A DNA stretch of 64,000 bases from Colwellia sp. 75C3. GTDB lineage: Bacteria; Pseudomonadota; Gammaproteobacteria; Enterobacterales; Alteromonadaceae. Under the pieces are notes generated by a model. The model made no database searches. It saw only the letters and a program-made list of their open reading frames with translations, and was not told the origin of the DNA. Within the stretch, counting starts at the first letter, position 1. Every line of letters begins with the position of its first letter. Shown here piece by piece: positions 28,576-36,056 of the stretch. The stretch spans positions 124,001-188,000 of the forward strand of contig NZ_PJAU01000059.1 in the NCBI RefSeq assembly GCF_002836255.1. Direction: 5' to 3'. Made by a program: the position numbers and the translations under genes.

Positions 28576-28837
28576 ATACCCGCTACCATTCAAAGTGCAG
28601 GATTTCAGTGGGAATTAAAATCTCTTTAGGCAAGGAAAATAATTTAAGCATAGTCATTCTATGGTTTGATTATTTAACGCCGTATAAAGTGATTTTAAAC
28701 CCATCAAAGAAGTGCTTGAGTAACATCACTTCATCGTTGCTGTGATTTATAAGGGAATTACCCTTATTTCATCACAGCGCCTTGAATTGAAATTGCTCAA
28801 GCACTCTGAAACATGCATCTTGAATGGTAACGGGTAT
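28576..28837. repeat. second inverted-repeat element family (262 bp)
   Basis: The ends are ATACCCGCTACCATTCAA and TTGAATGGTAACGGGTAT, an inverted repeat with one mismatch in 18. The interior keeps GGGAATTAAAA, TTTAGGCAAGG and TTAACGCCG, in the same order as the other element family, so the two may share an ancestor although their termini differ. An inner hairpin (TGTGATTTATAAGGG / CCCTTATTTCATCACA) lies near 28740-28790. No protein is encoded. Confidence 0.75.
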
Positions 28838-28873
28838 ATAAGTAATAGAGCTAATTTAGAGTCTTGTGTGCTT

Positions 28874-29059
28874 TTAGACAAGTGTTATTGCTTAAACCTA
28901 GACTAAAGTGTGAGGTCTTTAATAGTGAATAAGTGGCTGGAGTTGATCTCTTTTACTTATTTAGCCAATAAACGGAAACATTAATTAAAGCCTAAATAGA
29001 CTAAATACTCAGGTTTATCCTAGCCTGTAAGCTTTTGTTACAATCTAGACTAAAGGCTA
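28874..29059. promoter_or_regulatory. cluster of TAGACTAAA-type elements upstream of symporter operon
   Basis: TAGACTAAAGTGTG (28899-28912), TAGACTAAATACTC (28997-29010) and TAGACTAAAGGCTA (29046-29059) share the left half-site TAGACTAAA, and a looser TTAGACAAGTGTT is near 28874. They match the elements upstream of the porin and the second chemoreceptor. The cluster is 220-400 bases before the symporter start. The remaining 29060-29279 shows only an AT-rich leader and a TAGGAG ribosome site. Confidence 0.5.
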
Positions 29060-29279
29060 ATATCCCGCCAAAACAAAGCTTGTTAGATTAATTAACAGTT
29101 AAAAGTTGAATATGGATTTTTGCCACTATTGCCCTTTCCGGTAAGTTTTGACAGAAATCTATATCCATACTTTTACTGCAATGTTCATAAATTATTACTA
29201 ACTCTTTTTTAAGAAAGGCGTAATAAAGCGAAATAAAAAAATAAATCGCTAAAAAACGCTATGTCGCTAGGAGACTATT

Positions 29280-29531
29280 GTGGAAGAAAATAAAGAAGCA
29301 TACTGGCAGGAAAATCTGCGCTTGATCTTTATCTGTCTTGCAATCTGGTTCGTTGTTTCATTTGGTTTAGGTTTACTTTTGGTAGAGCCGTTAAATGAAT
29401 TTCGTCTAGGTGGGTACAAACTTGGTTTTTGGTTTGCACAGCAAGGTTCAATTTATTCATTTTTAGGTTTGATCTTTTGGTATGGTGCCAAAATGAACAA
29501 GCTTGATAAAAAATATCACGCGGAGAGCTAA
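29280..29531 (+). CDS. DUF4212 small subunit of sodium:solute symporter
   Basis: An 83-residue protein with two membrane helices (about 13-34 and 52-70), typical of DUF4212, the small partner of a subgroup of SSS carriers. The start is GTG at 29280 behind TAGGAG. The motif WFAQQGSIYSFLGLIFWYG is characteristic. It ends three bases before the large subunit start, with GGAGAGC overlapping its stop, so the two are one operon. An opposite-strand ORF of the same length is a shadow. Confidence 0.9.
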   Translation: MEENKEAYWQENLRLIFICLAIWFVVSFGLGLLLVEPLNEFRLGGYKLGFWFAQQGSIYSFLGLIFWYGAKMNKLDKKYHAES

Positions 29532-29534
29532 GAG

Positions 29535-31271
29535 ATGGATGAGTTAAAACTATATACTTACATCGCAGTATTTGGCACATTCGCTTTATACTTTGCTATT
29601 GCTTGGTGGGCTCGTGCGGGTTCAACTAGTGATTTTTACGTAGCGGGCGGCGGCATTACCCCATTACAAAACGGTATGGCAATCGGTGCCGATTGGATGA
29701 GTGCAGCGTCATTCATTTCAATGGCTGGTATGATTGCTTTCATGGGTTACGGCGGCTCAGTCTTCTTAATGGGTTGGACTGGTGGTTATGTATTATTGGC
29801 ATTGCTTTTAGCGCCATACATGCGTAAACACGGTAAGTTCACTGTACCTGAGTTCATCTTCGATCGTTATTATTCAAAAACAGCACGTGTTGTTGCGGTT
29901 GCTTGTTTAATTATCGCCTCATTAACTTACATCATCGGCCAAATGAAAGGTGTGGGTGTTGCTTTCTCTCGCTTCTTAGAAGTTGATTATGCTTTGGGTC
30001 TTTACATTGGTATGTTCGTTGTTTGGGTATACGCAGTATTAGGCGGCATGAAAGGTATTACTTATACGCAAATCGCTCAGTATGTTGTAATGATTTTTGC
30101 TTACACTATTCCAGCGGTATTTATTTCATTACAACTTACCGGTAACCCAATTCCACAACTCGGTTTAGGTTCAACCTTAGCTGACGGTAGTGGTATGTAC
30201 TTGCTTGATAAACTTGACTTAGTCGTTACTGATTTAGGCTTTAAAGAATACACCACATCAAACTTAGGTGGTGGATTGAATATGTTCGCCTATACCATGT
30301 CTCTGATGATTGGTACTGCGGGTCTTCCTCATGTAATTATGCGTTTCTTCACTGTGCCATCAGTACAAGCAGCACGTGCTTCAGCGGGTTATGCTTTAGT
30401 GTTTATCGGTCTTCTTTACACTGTTGCTCCGGCAGTTGGTGCAATGGCTCGCTTAAATCTAATGAATACTATTGAGCCTGCTGCTGGTCAAAACCTTGAG
30501 TACGCTGAGCGTCCACAATGGTTTAAAGATTGGGAAAAAACGGGTCTGTTAAAGTATGAAGATAAAAATGGCGACGGTAAAATTCAGTACACTGCTGATG
30601 CAGCAACGAATGAAATGGTTAAAGTTGACCGTGACATTATGGTACTAGCTAACCCTGCTATTGCGAACTTACCTAACTGGGTGATTGCGCTTGTCGCCGC
30701 CGGTGGTTTAGCCGCAGCACTGTCAACAGCAGCCGGTTTGTTATTGGCAATATCCTCATCCATCTCGCACGATTTAATGAAAGGTATCTTAACACCAGAC
30801 ATGTCCGAGAAAAATGAGCTATTAGCCGGTCGCGTGGTGATGACCATCGCTATCATTGTCTCAGGATACTTAGGGCTGAATCCGCCTGGATTTGCCGCAG
30901 GTACTGTTGCGCTAGCCTTTGGTTTAGCAGCATCAAGTATCTTCCCGGCATTAATGATGGGTATTTTCTCTAAGAAAATGAGCGGTAAGGCAGCGGTTGC
31001 GGGTATGTGTTCAGGTATCGGTATCACTATGTTATACGTGTTCCAACACAAAGGAATTATGTTTATCCCGGGTACTTCATTCCTAGGCGACATGGGTAAA
31101 GATTGGTTCTTTGGTATCTCTCCTAACGCATTTGGTTCAGTCGGTGCATTAGTTAACTTTGCAGTAGCCTTCGCGGTACTTAAAGTAACAGGTCCAGCGC
31201 CAGCTCATATCCAAGCAATGGTAGAAAACATGCGTGTTCCTGGAAATGTTAGCGCAGCACACGATCACTAG
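29535..31271 (+). CDS. sodium:solute symporter, VC_2705/ActP-like large subunit
   Basis: A 578-residue inner-membrane carrier of the SSS family with about 13 helices. Diagnostic parts are DFYVAGGGITPLQNGMAIG near the N-terminus, GGMKGITYTQIAQY in the middle and GLAAALSTAAGLLLAISSSI late. A 50-residue hydrophilic insert around 320-365 carries the calcium-site-like DKNGDGKIQY. Relatives with a DUF4212 partner are annotated as acetate or related short-chain carboxylate symporters; the substrate is not proven here. Context (cNMP/CBS regulator, TAGACT elements) supports carbon-source control. A strong terminator follows. Confidence 0.9.
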   Translation: MDELKLYTYIAVFGTFALYFAIAWWARAGSTSDFYVAGGGITPLQNGMAIGADWMSAASFISMAGMIAFMGYGGSVFLMGWTGGYVLLALLLAPYMRKHGKFTVPEFIFDRYYSKTARVVAVACLIIASLTYIIGQMKGVGVAFSRFLEVDYALGLYIGMFVVWVYAVLGGMKGITYTQIAQYVVMIFAYTIPAVFISLQLTGNPIPQLGLGSTLADGSGMYLLDKLDLVVTDLGFKEYTTSNLGGGLNMFAYTMSLMIGTAGLPHVIMRFFTVPSVQAARASAGYALVFIGLLYTVAPAVGAMARLNLMNTIEPAAGQNLEYAERPQWFKDWEKTGLLKYEDKNGDGKIQYTADAATNEMVKVDRDIMVLANPAIANLPNWVIALVAAGGLAAALSTAAGLLLAISSSISHDLMKGILTPDMSEKNELLAGRVVMTIAIIVSGYLGLNPPGFAAGTVALAFGLAASSIFPALMMGIFSKKMSGKAAVAGMCSGIGITMLYVFQHKGIMFIPGTSFLGDMGKDWFFGISPNAFGSVGALVNFAVAFAVLKVTGPAPAHIQAMVENMRVPGNVSAAHDH

Positions 31272-31315
31272 AATATTAAGTGATTAGGCGTGACTTACGT
31301 TACGTCAGATAATAT

Positions 31316-31360
31316 AAAGGCCAGATGACAATTTATATAAACCGTCGTCTGGCCTTTTTT
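31316..31360 (+). terminator. intrinsic terminator of the symporter operon
   Basis: AAAGGCCAGATGAC pairs with GTCGTCTGGCCTTT (one G-T pair) around a 14-base AT-rich loop and runs into T6. Confidence 0.9.
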
Positions 31361-31398
31361 GTTAAGCTCTATTAACTATTAGAAAATGAAATATAGTA

Positions 31399-31663
31399 AT
31401 ACCAAGTTGATTAAGTTCTTTCCCACTCAGCGATAATTAAAAGGCTTAGAGGCAAGGCATTGATTGAAGAGAATGGTTCTTCCCTTATCAAAATCAATAA
31501 CGCAGCATGTAAGCCTTTTAAAATCGCCCTCTGGGAGCTTTCTCGATGCCCACTAACATCGTTAAATTTATTTGATTTAGAATGACTAAACCGAAACAAA
31601 TTTTCCTTGTTACCGAACATCGAGCAAGCTCTGAGTTAGGAAGAAATTTAATCAAATTGGTAT
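31399..31663. repeat. MITE-like inverted-repeat element, copy 3
   Basis: It begins ATACCAAGTTGATTAAG and ends TTAATCAAATTGGTAT, with the interior order of copies 1 and 2 (TTAGAGGCAAGGCATTG, AAAATCAATAACGCAG, TCTGAGTTAGGAAGAA). It lacks the insertion present in copy 2. It occupies about half of the 549-base gap after the symporter; 31664-31820 shows nothing but a ribosome site for the next gene. Confidence 0.85.
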
Positions 31664-31820
31664 CATTTGATTAATCAATGAGTCGAATTAGTATATTCCA
31701 TTCACTCAGCCTGAAGATATCACTGAACTATCGGAAAACCGTATTCAGTTGACCAAGCAGTCTTTTTTAATGCTCCAAAATATGATGATTCATCATATTC
31801 AATAAGAAGAAGAAATTGTT

Positions 31821-32261
31821 ATGAATAAACACACTAAAATGGCCTTTATGGTTGCGCCTTTTCTCGCTATATTTGGCTTTATTGGCGCTGATCTGTATGA
31901 AGAAAATAAAGCGGATGATAATAAAATAATTCAATTAGCACCAGAAGGGCATTGTGATATTGCCAATAAAAATTGCGTACTTATCTCGGGTGAATTTAAA
32001 ATAAATATTTCTGATGAGGCTGGTATTACTGAAGTTAATTCAACCTTTCCCTTAGATAGTGCGACACTCTTTTTAGTTGATAAAAGTGACAAGATGACAC
32101 CATATCCTTTAGGGATGAAAAAAAGTCCTTATTATTGGCGTAGCAATACACCGTTAGGTGATTTGTTGGCTAATAAAGGCGATAGTTATAAACTACGTTT
32201 AATTGCAAAAATTAAGGGTGGTCAATACATTGGTGAGTTTTACACGCAAACAGTGAAGTAA
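31821..32261 (+). CDS. membrane-anchored protein of unknown function
   Basis: A 146-residue protein that I do not recognise. One N-terminal hydrophobic helix (about 8-25) would anchor it or act as a signal; the rest is hydrophilic and probably periplasmic. There are two cysteines six residues apart (HCDIANKNC, about 55-62), which could form a disulfide or bind metal. The remainder is beta-rich (SGEFKINISDEAGI, later YKLRLIAKIKGGQYIGEFY). A GAAGAAGAAA purine-rich ribosome site precedes the ATG. It is 55 bases from the FNR box of the next operon and reads in the same direction, but is probably separately transcribed. Confidence 0.7.
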   Translation: MNKHTKMAFMVAPFLAIFGFIGADLYEENKADDNKIIQLAPEGHCDIANKNCVLISGEFKINISDEAGITEVNSTFPLDSATLFLVDKSDKMTPYPLGMKKSPYYWRSNTPLGDLLANKGDSYKLRLIAKIKGGQYIGEFYTQTVK

Positions 32262-32316
32262 CCCCCCGTATTATTTTTAAGCGTATCCTTTAGGAAATAA
32301 ACTGTCTGTCACAAGT

Positions 32317-32330
32317 TTGATTTAGATCAA
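32317..32330. promoter_or_regulatory. FNR box (perfect consensus)
   Basis: TTGATTTAGATCAA is an exact match to the FNR/Anr consensus TTGAT-N4-ATCAA. It is about 70-80 bases before the start of the receptor-tip gene, and a TATAGT -10-like hexamer lies at 32363-32368. It would place the following genes under oxygen-dependent control, most likely activation without oxygen. Confidence 0.75.
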
Positions 32331-32398
32331 TAAATCAAACTACATGCCTTGTTATCAGTGTCTATAGTTAATAGACCGTTGGTAAGATAACAATACAA

Positions 32399-33010
32399 AT
32401 GACTGAACTTTCAAACAATTACTTTGTTTGTGTCGCAGAAATCGCTGCAAAGCTTGATCAAGCGACTCGCATTGCCCAACAACTCTCCTTAACGGCCAGT
32501 AACGCCCGAGCTGTCGCATTACGCGCTGGTGAGCGAGCCGCTGGTTTTCGGCCATTGACGGACTTTATTGACCGTTTGGCTGAAATCACCATTAAATCTT
32601 CTCGTAGTATCAATCTGCTGGCGGCGACATTAAGTCAAACCTCAGCCGACAAAGTCCGTGCAGATTCTGCCATAGAACACTTTAATATTGTTTTTATAAA
32701 AGCGAAAGACTCTCAATTCATCGGTAGCTTAGATGAGGTCTATCTGCGCTGCCAAACTAAACAACAGCAACTTGAAAAAAGCTATAAAAGGCAAATAGAT
32801 CGTCTGAGTGATGAACTTATTATGCTGAGTAATGAGTTACGTAACGCGGTTATTTTAGCAACATTATCTCGGGTAGAAGCTTCACAGGCAGGCATTGAAT
32901 ATCAAGATGCACTGATTAATGTTGCCAATAATGTTGAAGGCGCTGCCAGTAAAATTAAAGAGCATATTAATTATTCACAACAAATGGTTTCTACCTTAGA
33001 AGAATACTAA
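32399..33010 (+). CDS. soluble chemoreceptor-tip-like coiled-coil protein
   Basis: A 203-residue all-helical cytoplasmic protein with no membrane helix. Residues about 25-72 align without gaps to the signalling tip of chemoreceptors: IAQQ, then NARAVALRAGERAAGF, then DFIDRLAEI against [20 protein letters not shown] and ADEVRTLAN of the two receptors in this window. The methylation helices, HAMP and sensor parts are missing. The C-terminal two-thirds is a second coiled coil. It probably docks on CheA/CheW or mimics a receptor. Its neighbour, 35 bases on, is an ODP oxygen-binding protein, a family known to act in chemotaxis. The ribosome site is weak. Confidence 0.75.
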   Translation: MTELSNNYFVCVAEIAAKLDQATRIAQQLSLTASNARAVALRAGERAAGFRPLTDFIDRLAEITIKSSRSINLLAATLSQTSADKVRADSAIEHFNIVFIKAKDSQFIGSLDEVYLRCQTKQQQLEKSYKRQIDRLSDELIMLSNELRNAVILATLSRVEASQAGIEYQDALINVANNVEGAASKIKEHINYSQQMVSTLEEY

Positions 33011-33045
33011 TCAAACCTATAAAAATAATATCACAAGGACGATAG

Positions 33046-33795
33046 ATGAAAACGCATAAGCTTTTTGAGAATAAATCACATACTTGGTTAATGTTTGGTC
33101 GTGACGATGAGAAACCCAATGAAATTATTGATACCAACCAATACATAGTTATTACCCATAAGAATGCTTTATTAATGGACCCCGGCGGCATTGAGCTATT
33201 TTCATCAATGCTTGCGGCTGTTATTAAACAATTACCCGCAGATAAAATAACCCATCTTTTTGCATCACATCAAGACCCGGACATCATATCTTCCCTTGGT
33301 TTGTGGGACCAAGCCTTACCCTCAGCAACATTGCATTCCCCTTGGATATGGGAGAGCTTTATTAGGCATTTTGGTATGCATAATATTAGCTATTCAGCCA
33401 TACCCGATGAGGGTAGTACATTAAAAATAGATCAAGTTAGCTTAGATTTTATTCCTGCGCATTATTTGCATTCTTCGGGTAATTTCAATGTCTATGATGC
33501 CGAGGCAAAAATATTGATGTCAGGTGATATTGGCGCGGCATTGGAAAGTGTTGAAGCACCATTATTCGTCGAAGATTTTGATGAGCATATTGCAAAAATG
33601 AAAATGTTCCACCAACGTTGGATGCCGTCAAATGAAGCGAAAAATTATTGGGTTAGACGAGTACGTAAACTAGATATAGATATGATGTGCCCACAACACG
33701 GTAGAATCTTTAAAGGTGACGATGTTAAGCGCTTTTTAGATTGGTTTGAGGCACTTGAAGTAGGCATCATTAGCAAGGCGGCAGCAGATGTTTAA
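33046..33795 (+). CDS. oxygen-binding di-iron protein (ODP), metallo-beta-lactamase fold
   Basis: A 249-residue cytosolic protein with the flavodiiron-type beta-lactamase fold but no flavodoxin domain. All six expected iron ligands can be placed: His75, Asp77 and Asp79 in SHQDPD, His139 in IPAHYLHSSGNF, Asp161 in MSGDIG and His218 in CPQHG. In place of the usual Glu there is Asp77. The family includes ODP of Treponema denticola, which binds oxygen/iron and acts on the chemotaxis kinase. It is one operon with the receptor-tip protein behind an FNR box. AAGGA precedes the ATG by six bases. Confidence 0.85.
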   Translation: MKTHKLFENKSHTWLMFGRDDEKPNEIIDTNQYIVITHKNALLMDPGGIELFSSMLAAVIKQLPADKITHLFASHQDPDIISSLGLWDQALPSATLHSPWIWESFIRHFGMHNISYSAIPDEGSTLKIDQVSLDFIPAHYLHSSGNFNVYDAEAKILMSGDIGAALESVEAPLFVEDFDEHIAKMKMFHQRWMPSNEAKNYWVRRVRKLDIDMMCPQHGRIFKGDDVKRFLDWFEALEVGIISKAAADV

Positions 33796-33860
33796 TATGC
33801 TATAGTGCAAAAGAAACCTACGTAGGGAGGCTTAAATATAGCAAATTAAAGGATTAATTT

Positions 33861-34199
33861 ATGCAAGATCTAGTCGATGATTTTATAAAGATGAACCAAG
33901 CAGGACAAGTGCTGGCGTTATGTGAAAAGTATTATCATGATGACGTCACCATGCTGAGTAATGGTGACATCTTTGCTCGTACTATGCGCGAAGCCTATGA
34001 GTTACAAAAAGGCTTTGTCGCTTCCATTGAATCTTTTGATATTCAGCTTATTTCACAGCAAGTAAGTGGCAATACCAGTGAATTAGTTTTTAACTATAAA
34101 ATGATTGGTGTTGATGAAACCTTAAATGAATTTACCGGTAAGCATATTCAAACGTGGCAAGATAATAAAATTATCCGCGAAGAATACCTTAGCGTTTAA
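33861..34199 (+). CDS. SnoaL/NTF2-like small protein
   Basis: A 112-residue protein with the alpha-plus-beta cone layout of the SnoaL/NTF2 family: an N-terminal helix (FIKMNQAGQVLALCEKYY), then DDVTMLSNGDIFA, and a late strand TGKHIQTWQDNKIIREEY. Members are often enzymes or ligand binders with no single activity. It is 65 bases downstream of the ODP gene with its own AAAGGA ribosome site, so it may be the third gene of the FNR-linked operon. A hairpin without a T-run (about 34257-34290) follows. Confidence 0.75.
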   Translation: MQDLVDDFIKMNQAGQVLALCEKYYHDDVTMLSNGDIFARTMREAYELQKGFVASIESFDIQLISQQVSGNTSELVFNYKMIGVDETLNEFTGKHIQTWQDNKIIREEYLSV

Positions 34200-34313
34200 C
34201 CTCGTAATTTATAATCGCCATCTCTTCAAACTAGCTATTACAAAAAACGTTACAGCAAGGTGAGTCATTACCCTAAAAGGGCTCACTTACTTTCATTTAT
34301 CCTCTGAACTTAC

Positions 34314-34330
34314 TGCACTGTCTAGGTGCG
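34314..34330. promoter_or_regulatory. NtrC-like binding site upstream of nitrate transporter
   Basis: TGCACTGTCTAGGTGCG fits the NtrC dyad GCACY-N5-GGTGC exactly. It is about 95 bases upstream of a sigma-54 element, an appropriate enhancer distance. Confidence 0.7.
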
Positions 34331-34423
34331 GAGACCCATAAATAGTGCATAAGTCCGATTAAATGCTTATGGGTTGGCGCTGTAAGTTGTTGATATGAAA
34401 AGGTTATTAAATAGTGTTAATGA

Positions 34424-34440
34424 CTGGCATTTTGCTTGCT
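34424..34440 (+). promoter_or_regulatory. sigma-54 promoter of nitrate transporter
   Basis: CTGGCATTTTGCTTGCT has GG and GC separated by exactly ten bases, the RpoN -24/-12 pattern. It is 35 bases before the transporter start and nearly identical to the element before nirB. Confidence 0.8.
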
Positions 34441-34474
34441 CTATAAAGTTATATATATTTTATAGGGTAAAATA

Positions 34475-35956
34475 ATGAGTAATCAAGTTGGCATAAAGTT
34501 GTGGTCATTTACAGGGAAAATGAAAATACTCCATTTAAGTTGGATGGCATTTTTCATTACCTTCATGGTGTGGTTTAACCATGCACCATTACTTGCCGTT
34601 ATTGCCGATAGTTTAGGCCTGAGCAGTAGTGAAATTAAAACATTACTGATTTTAAATGTCGCCTTGACCATACCGGCACGTGTCATTATTGGCATGCTAA
34701 CCGATAAATATGGACCTAGATTAACCTTTGCTGTGTTACTTGCTGTCTGTAGTTTGCCGTGTTTTATGTTTGCTTTAGCACAAAATTTTGAGCAAGCAGC
34801 AATATCTCGATTTTTACTGGGTTTTATCGGTGCTGGTTTTGTTATTGGTATTCGTATGGTAAGTGAGTGGTTTCCTGCTCATGAATTAGGGACTGCGGAA
34901 GGTCTTTATGGTGGCTGGGGTAACTTTGGCTCTGCCGCTGCAGCAATGTCTTTACCTATGTTAGCCCTTTTTATTGGCGATGCTTTCGGGGTAGAAGAAG
35001 CATGGCGTTATTCAGTTGGCCTCACTGGTTTATTAAGTTTAATTTTTAGTTTTATTTGGTATGCCAATGTTACCGATACCCCTAAAGGTGCAACCTACTT
35101 CAAGCCTAAACAAACAGGCGCGATGGAGGTTACCAGCGTCAGTGATTTTTATTTACTGTTAATAATGAAACTACCTATGTACGGCGCATTAGCGTTACTG
35201 ACTTGGAAGCTGTCGCCTGAAGGCGTTAGTTTACTTTCAAGTAATATGGCCATTGGTGCCTATGTAGGTTTAATTGTACTATTTATTGTTGAAGTAAGAA
35301 AAACTTACCAAATTAACGGACATTTATTTAGCGAAGAAGTGCCTGAAATTCACCGTTATGAATTTAAACAAGTTGCGGTACTAAATATTTTATATTTTGC
35401 GACCTTTGGCTCTGAACTCGCGGTTGTTTCTATGTTGCCTTTATTCTTTGCTGAAACGTTTAGTTTAGATATGGTTTATGCTGGTTTACTCGCATCTTTG
35501 TATGCTTTTATGAATTTAATGTCGCGACCTGGCGGCGGTTGGTTAAGTGATAAGTTTGGCCGTAAAAAAACCTTACTCATCTTAACGGCTGGTTTAGCGG
35601 TAGGTTATTTGGCTATGTCACTTATTGATAGTACTTGGCCACTGGTTTTGGCTGTTGTTACGGCAATGGCATGTTCGTTCTTTGTTCAGGCTGGCGAAGG
35701 GGCAGTGTTTGCTGCAGTACCGTTAATTAAACGTCGATTAACAGGACAGATAGCGGGCATGACTGGTGCTTATGGTAATGTTGGTGCGGTGGTTTATCTA
35801 ACCGTATTATCTATGGTGAGCTATCAAGATTTCTTCTTAGTGATTGCAGCAACGGCTGTCGTTGGTTTTATCACGTTACTCTTTATGAAAGAGCCAAAAG
35901 GTTCCATGACTGAGATTCGTGAAGATGGCACAGTAGAATTAATTCAAGTGAGTTAG
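34475..35956 (+). CDS. nitrate/nitrite transporter, NarK/NasA family
   Basis: A 493-residue major-facilitator carrier with 12 helices. The nitrate signature segments are GGWGNFGSAAAA in helix 5 and GAYGNVGAVVYL in helix 11; the substrate-binding Arg lies in IGIRMVSEW. It imports nitrate for the assimilatory enzymes encoded about 10 kb downstream. The ribosome site is AGGG, seven to eight bases from ATG. An NtrC-like dyad and a sigma-54 element precede it, so it should be induced by nitrogen limitation. The PP2C-kinase gene follows in the same direction after 100 bases without a terminator and is probably co-transcribed. Confidence 0.93.
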   Translation: MSNQVGIKLWSFTGKMKILHLSWMAFFITFMVWFNHAPLLAVIADSLGLSSSEIKTLLILNVALTIPARVIIGMLTDKYGPRLTFAVLLAVCSLPCFMFALAQNFEQAAISRFLLGFIGAGFVIGIRMVSEWFPAHELGTAEGLYGGWGNFGSAAAAMSLPMLALFIGDAFGVEEAWRYSVGLTGLLSLIFSFIWYANVTDTPKGATYFKPKQTGAMEVTSVSDFYLLLIMKLPMYGALALLTWKLSPEGVSLLSSNMAIGAYVGLIVLFIVEVRKTYQINGHLFSEEVPEIHRYEFKQVAVLNILYFATFGSELAVVSMLPLFFAETFSLDMVYAGLLASLYAFMNLMSRPGGGWLSDKFGRKKTLLILTAGLAVGYLAMSLIDSTWPLVLAVVTAMACSFFVQAGEGAVFAAVPLIKRRLTGQIAGMTGAYGNVGAVVYLTVLSMVSYQDFFLVIAATAVVGFITLLFMKEPKGSMTEIREDGTVELIQVS

Positions 35957-36056
35957 GTTAAGTCTTTCGACCATGGCCAGTCTGATCATTATCAGCAGGG
36001 TCGTGGTAGAAAACTACGCGGATTAATTTATTGCAGGTACTTATTGTAGGAAGTAA

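Noticed and set aside
30584..31093. Long leftward ORF inside the symporter gene
   Set aside because: Antisense shadow of a strongly conserved membrane protein; composition mirrors hydrophobic codons.
31411..31620. Leftward ORF of 69 codons after the symporter
   Set aside because: Entirely within repeat copy 3; its likeness to the 7817-8119 ORF comes from the repeat, not from coding conservation.
34257..34290. Hairpin after the SnoaL-like gene as a terminator
   Set aside because: The stem is short and interrupted, and no T-run follows.
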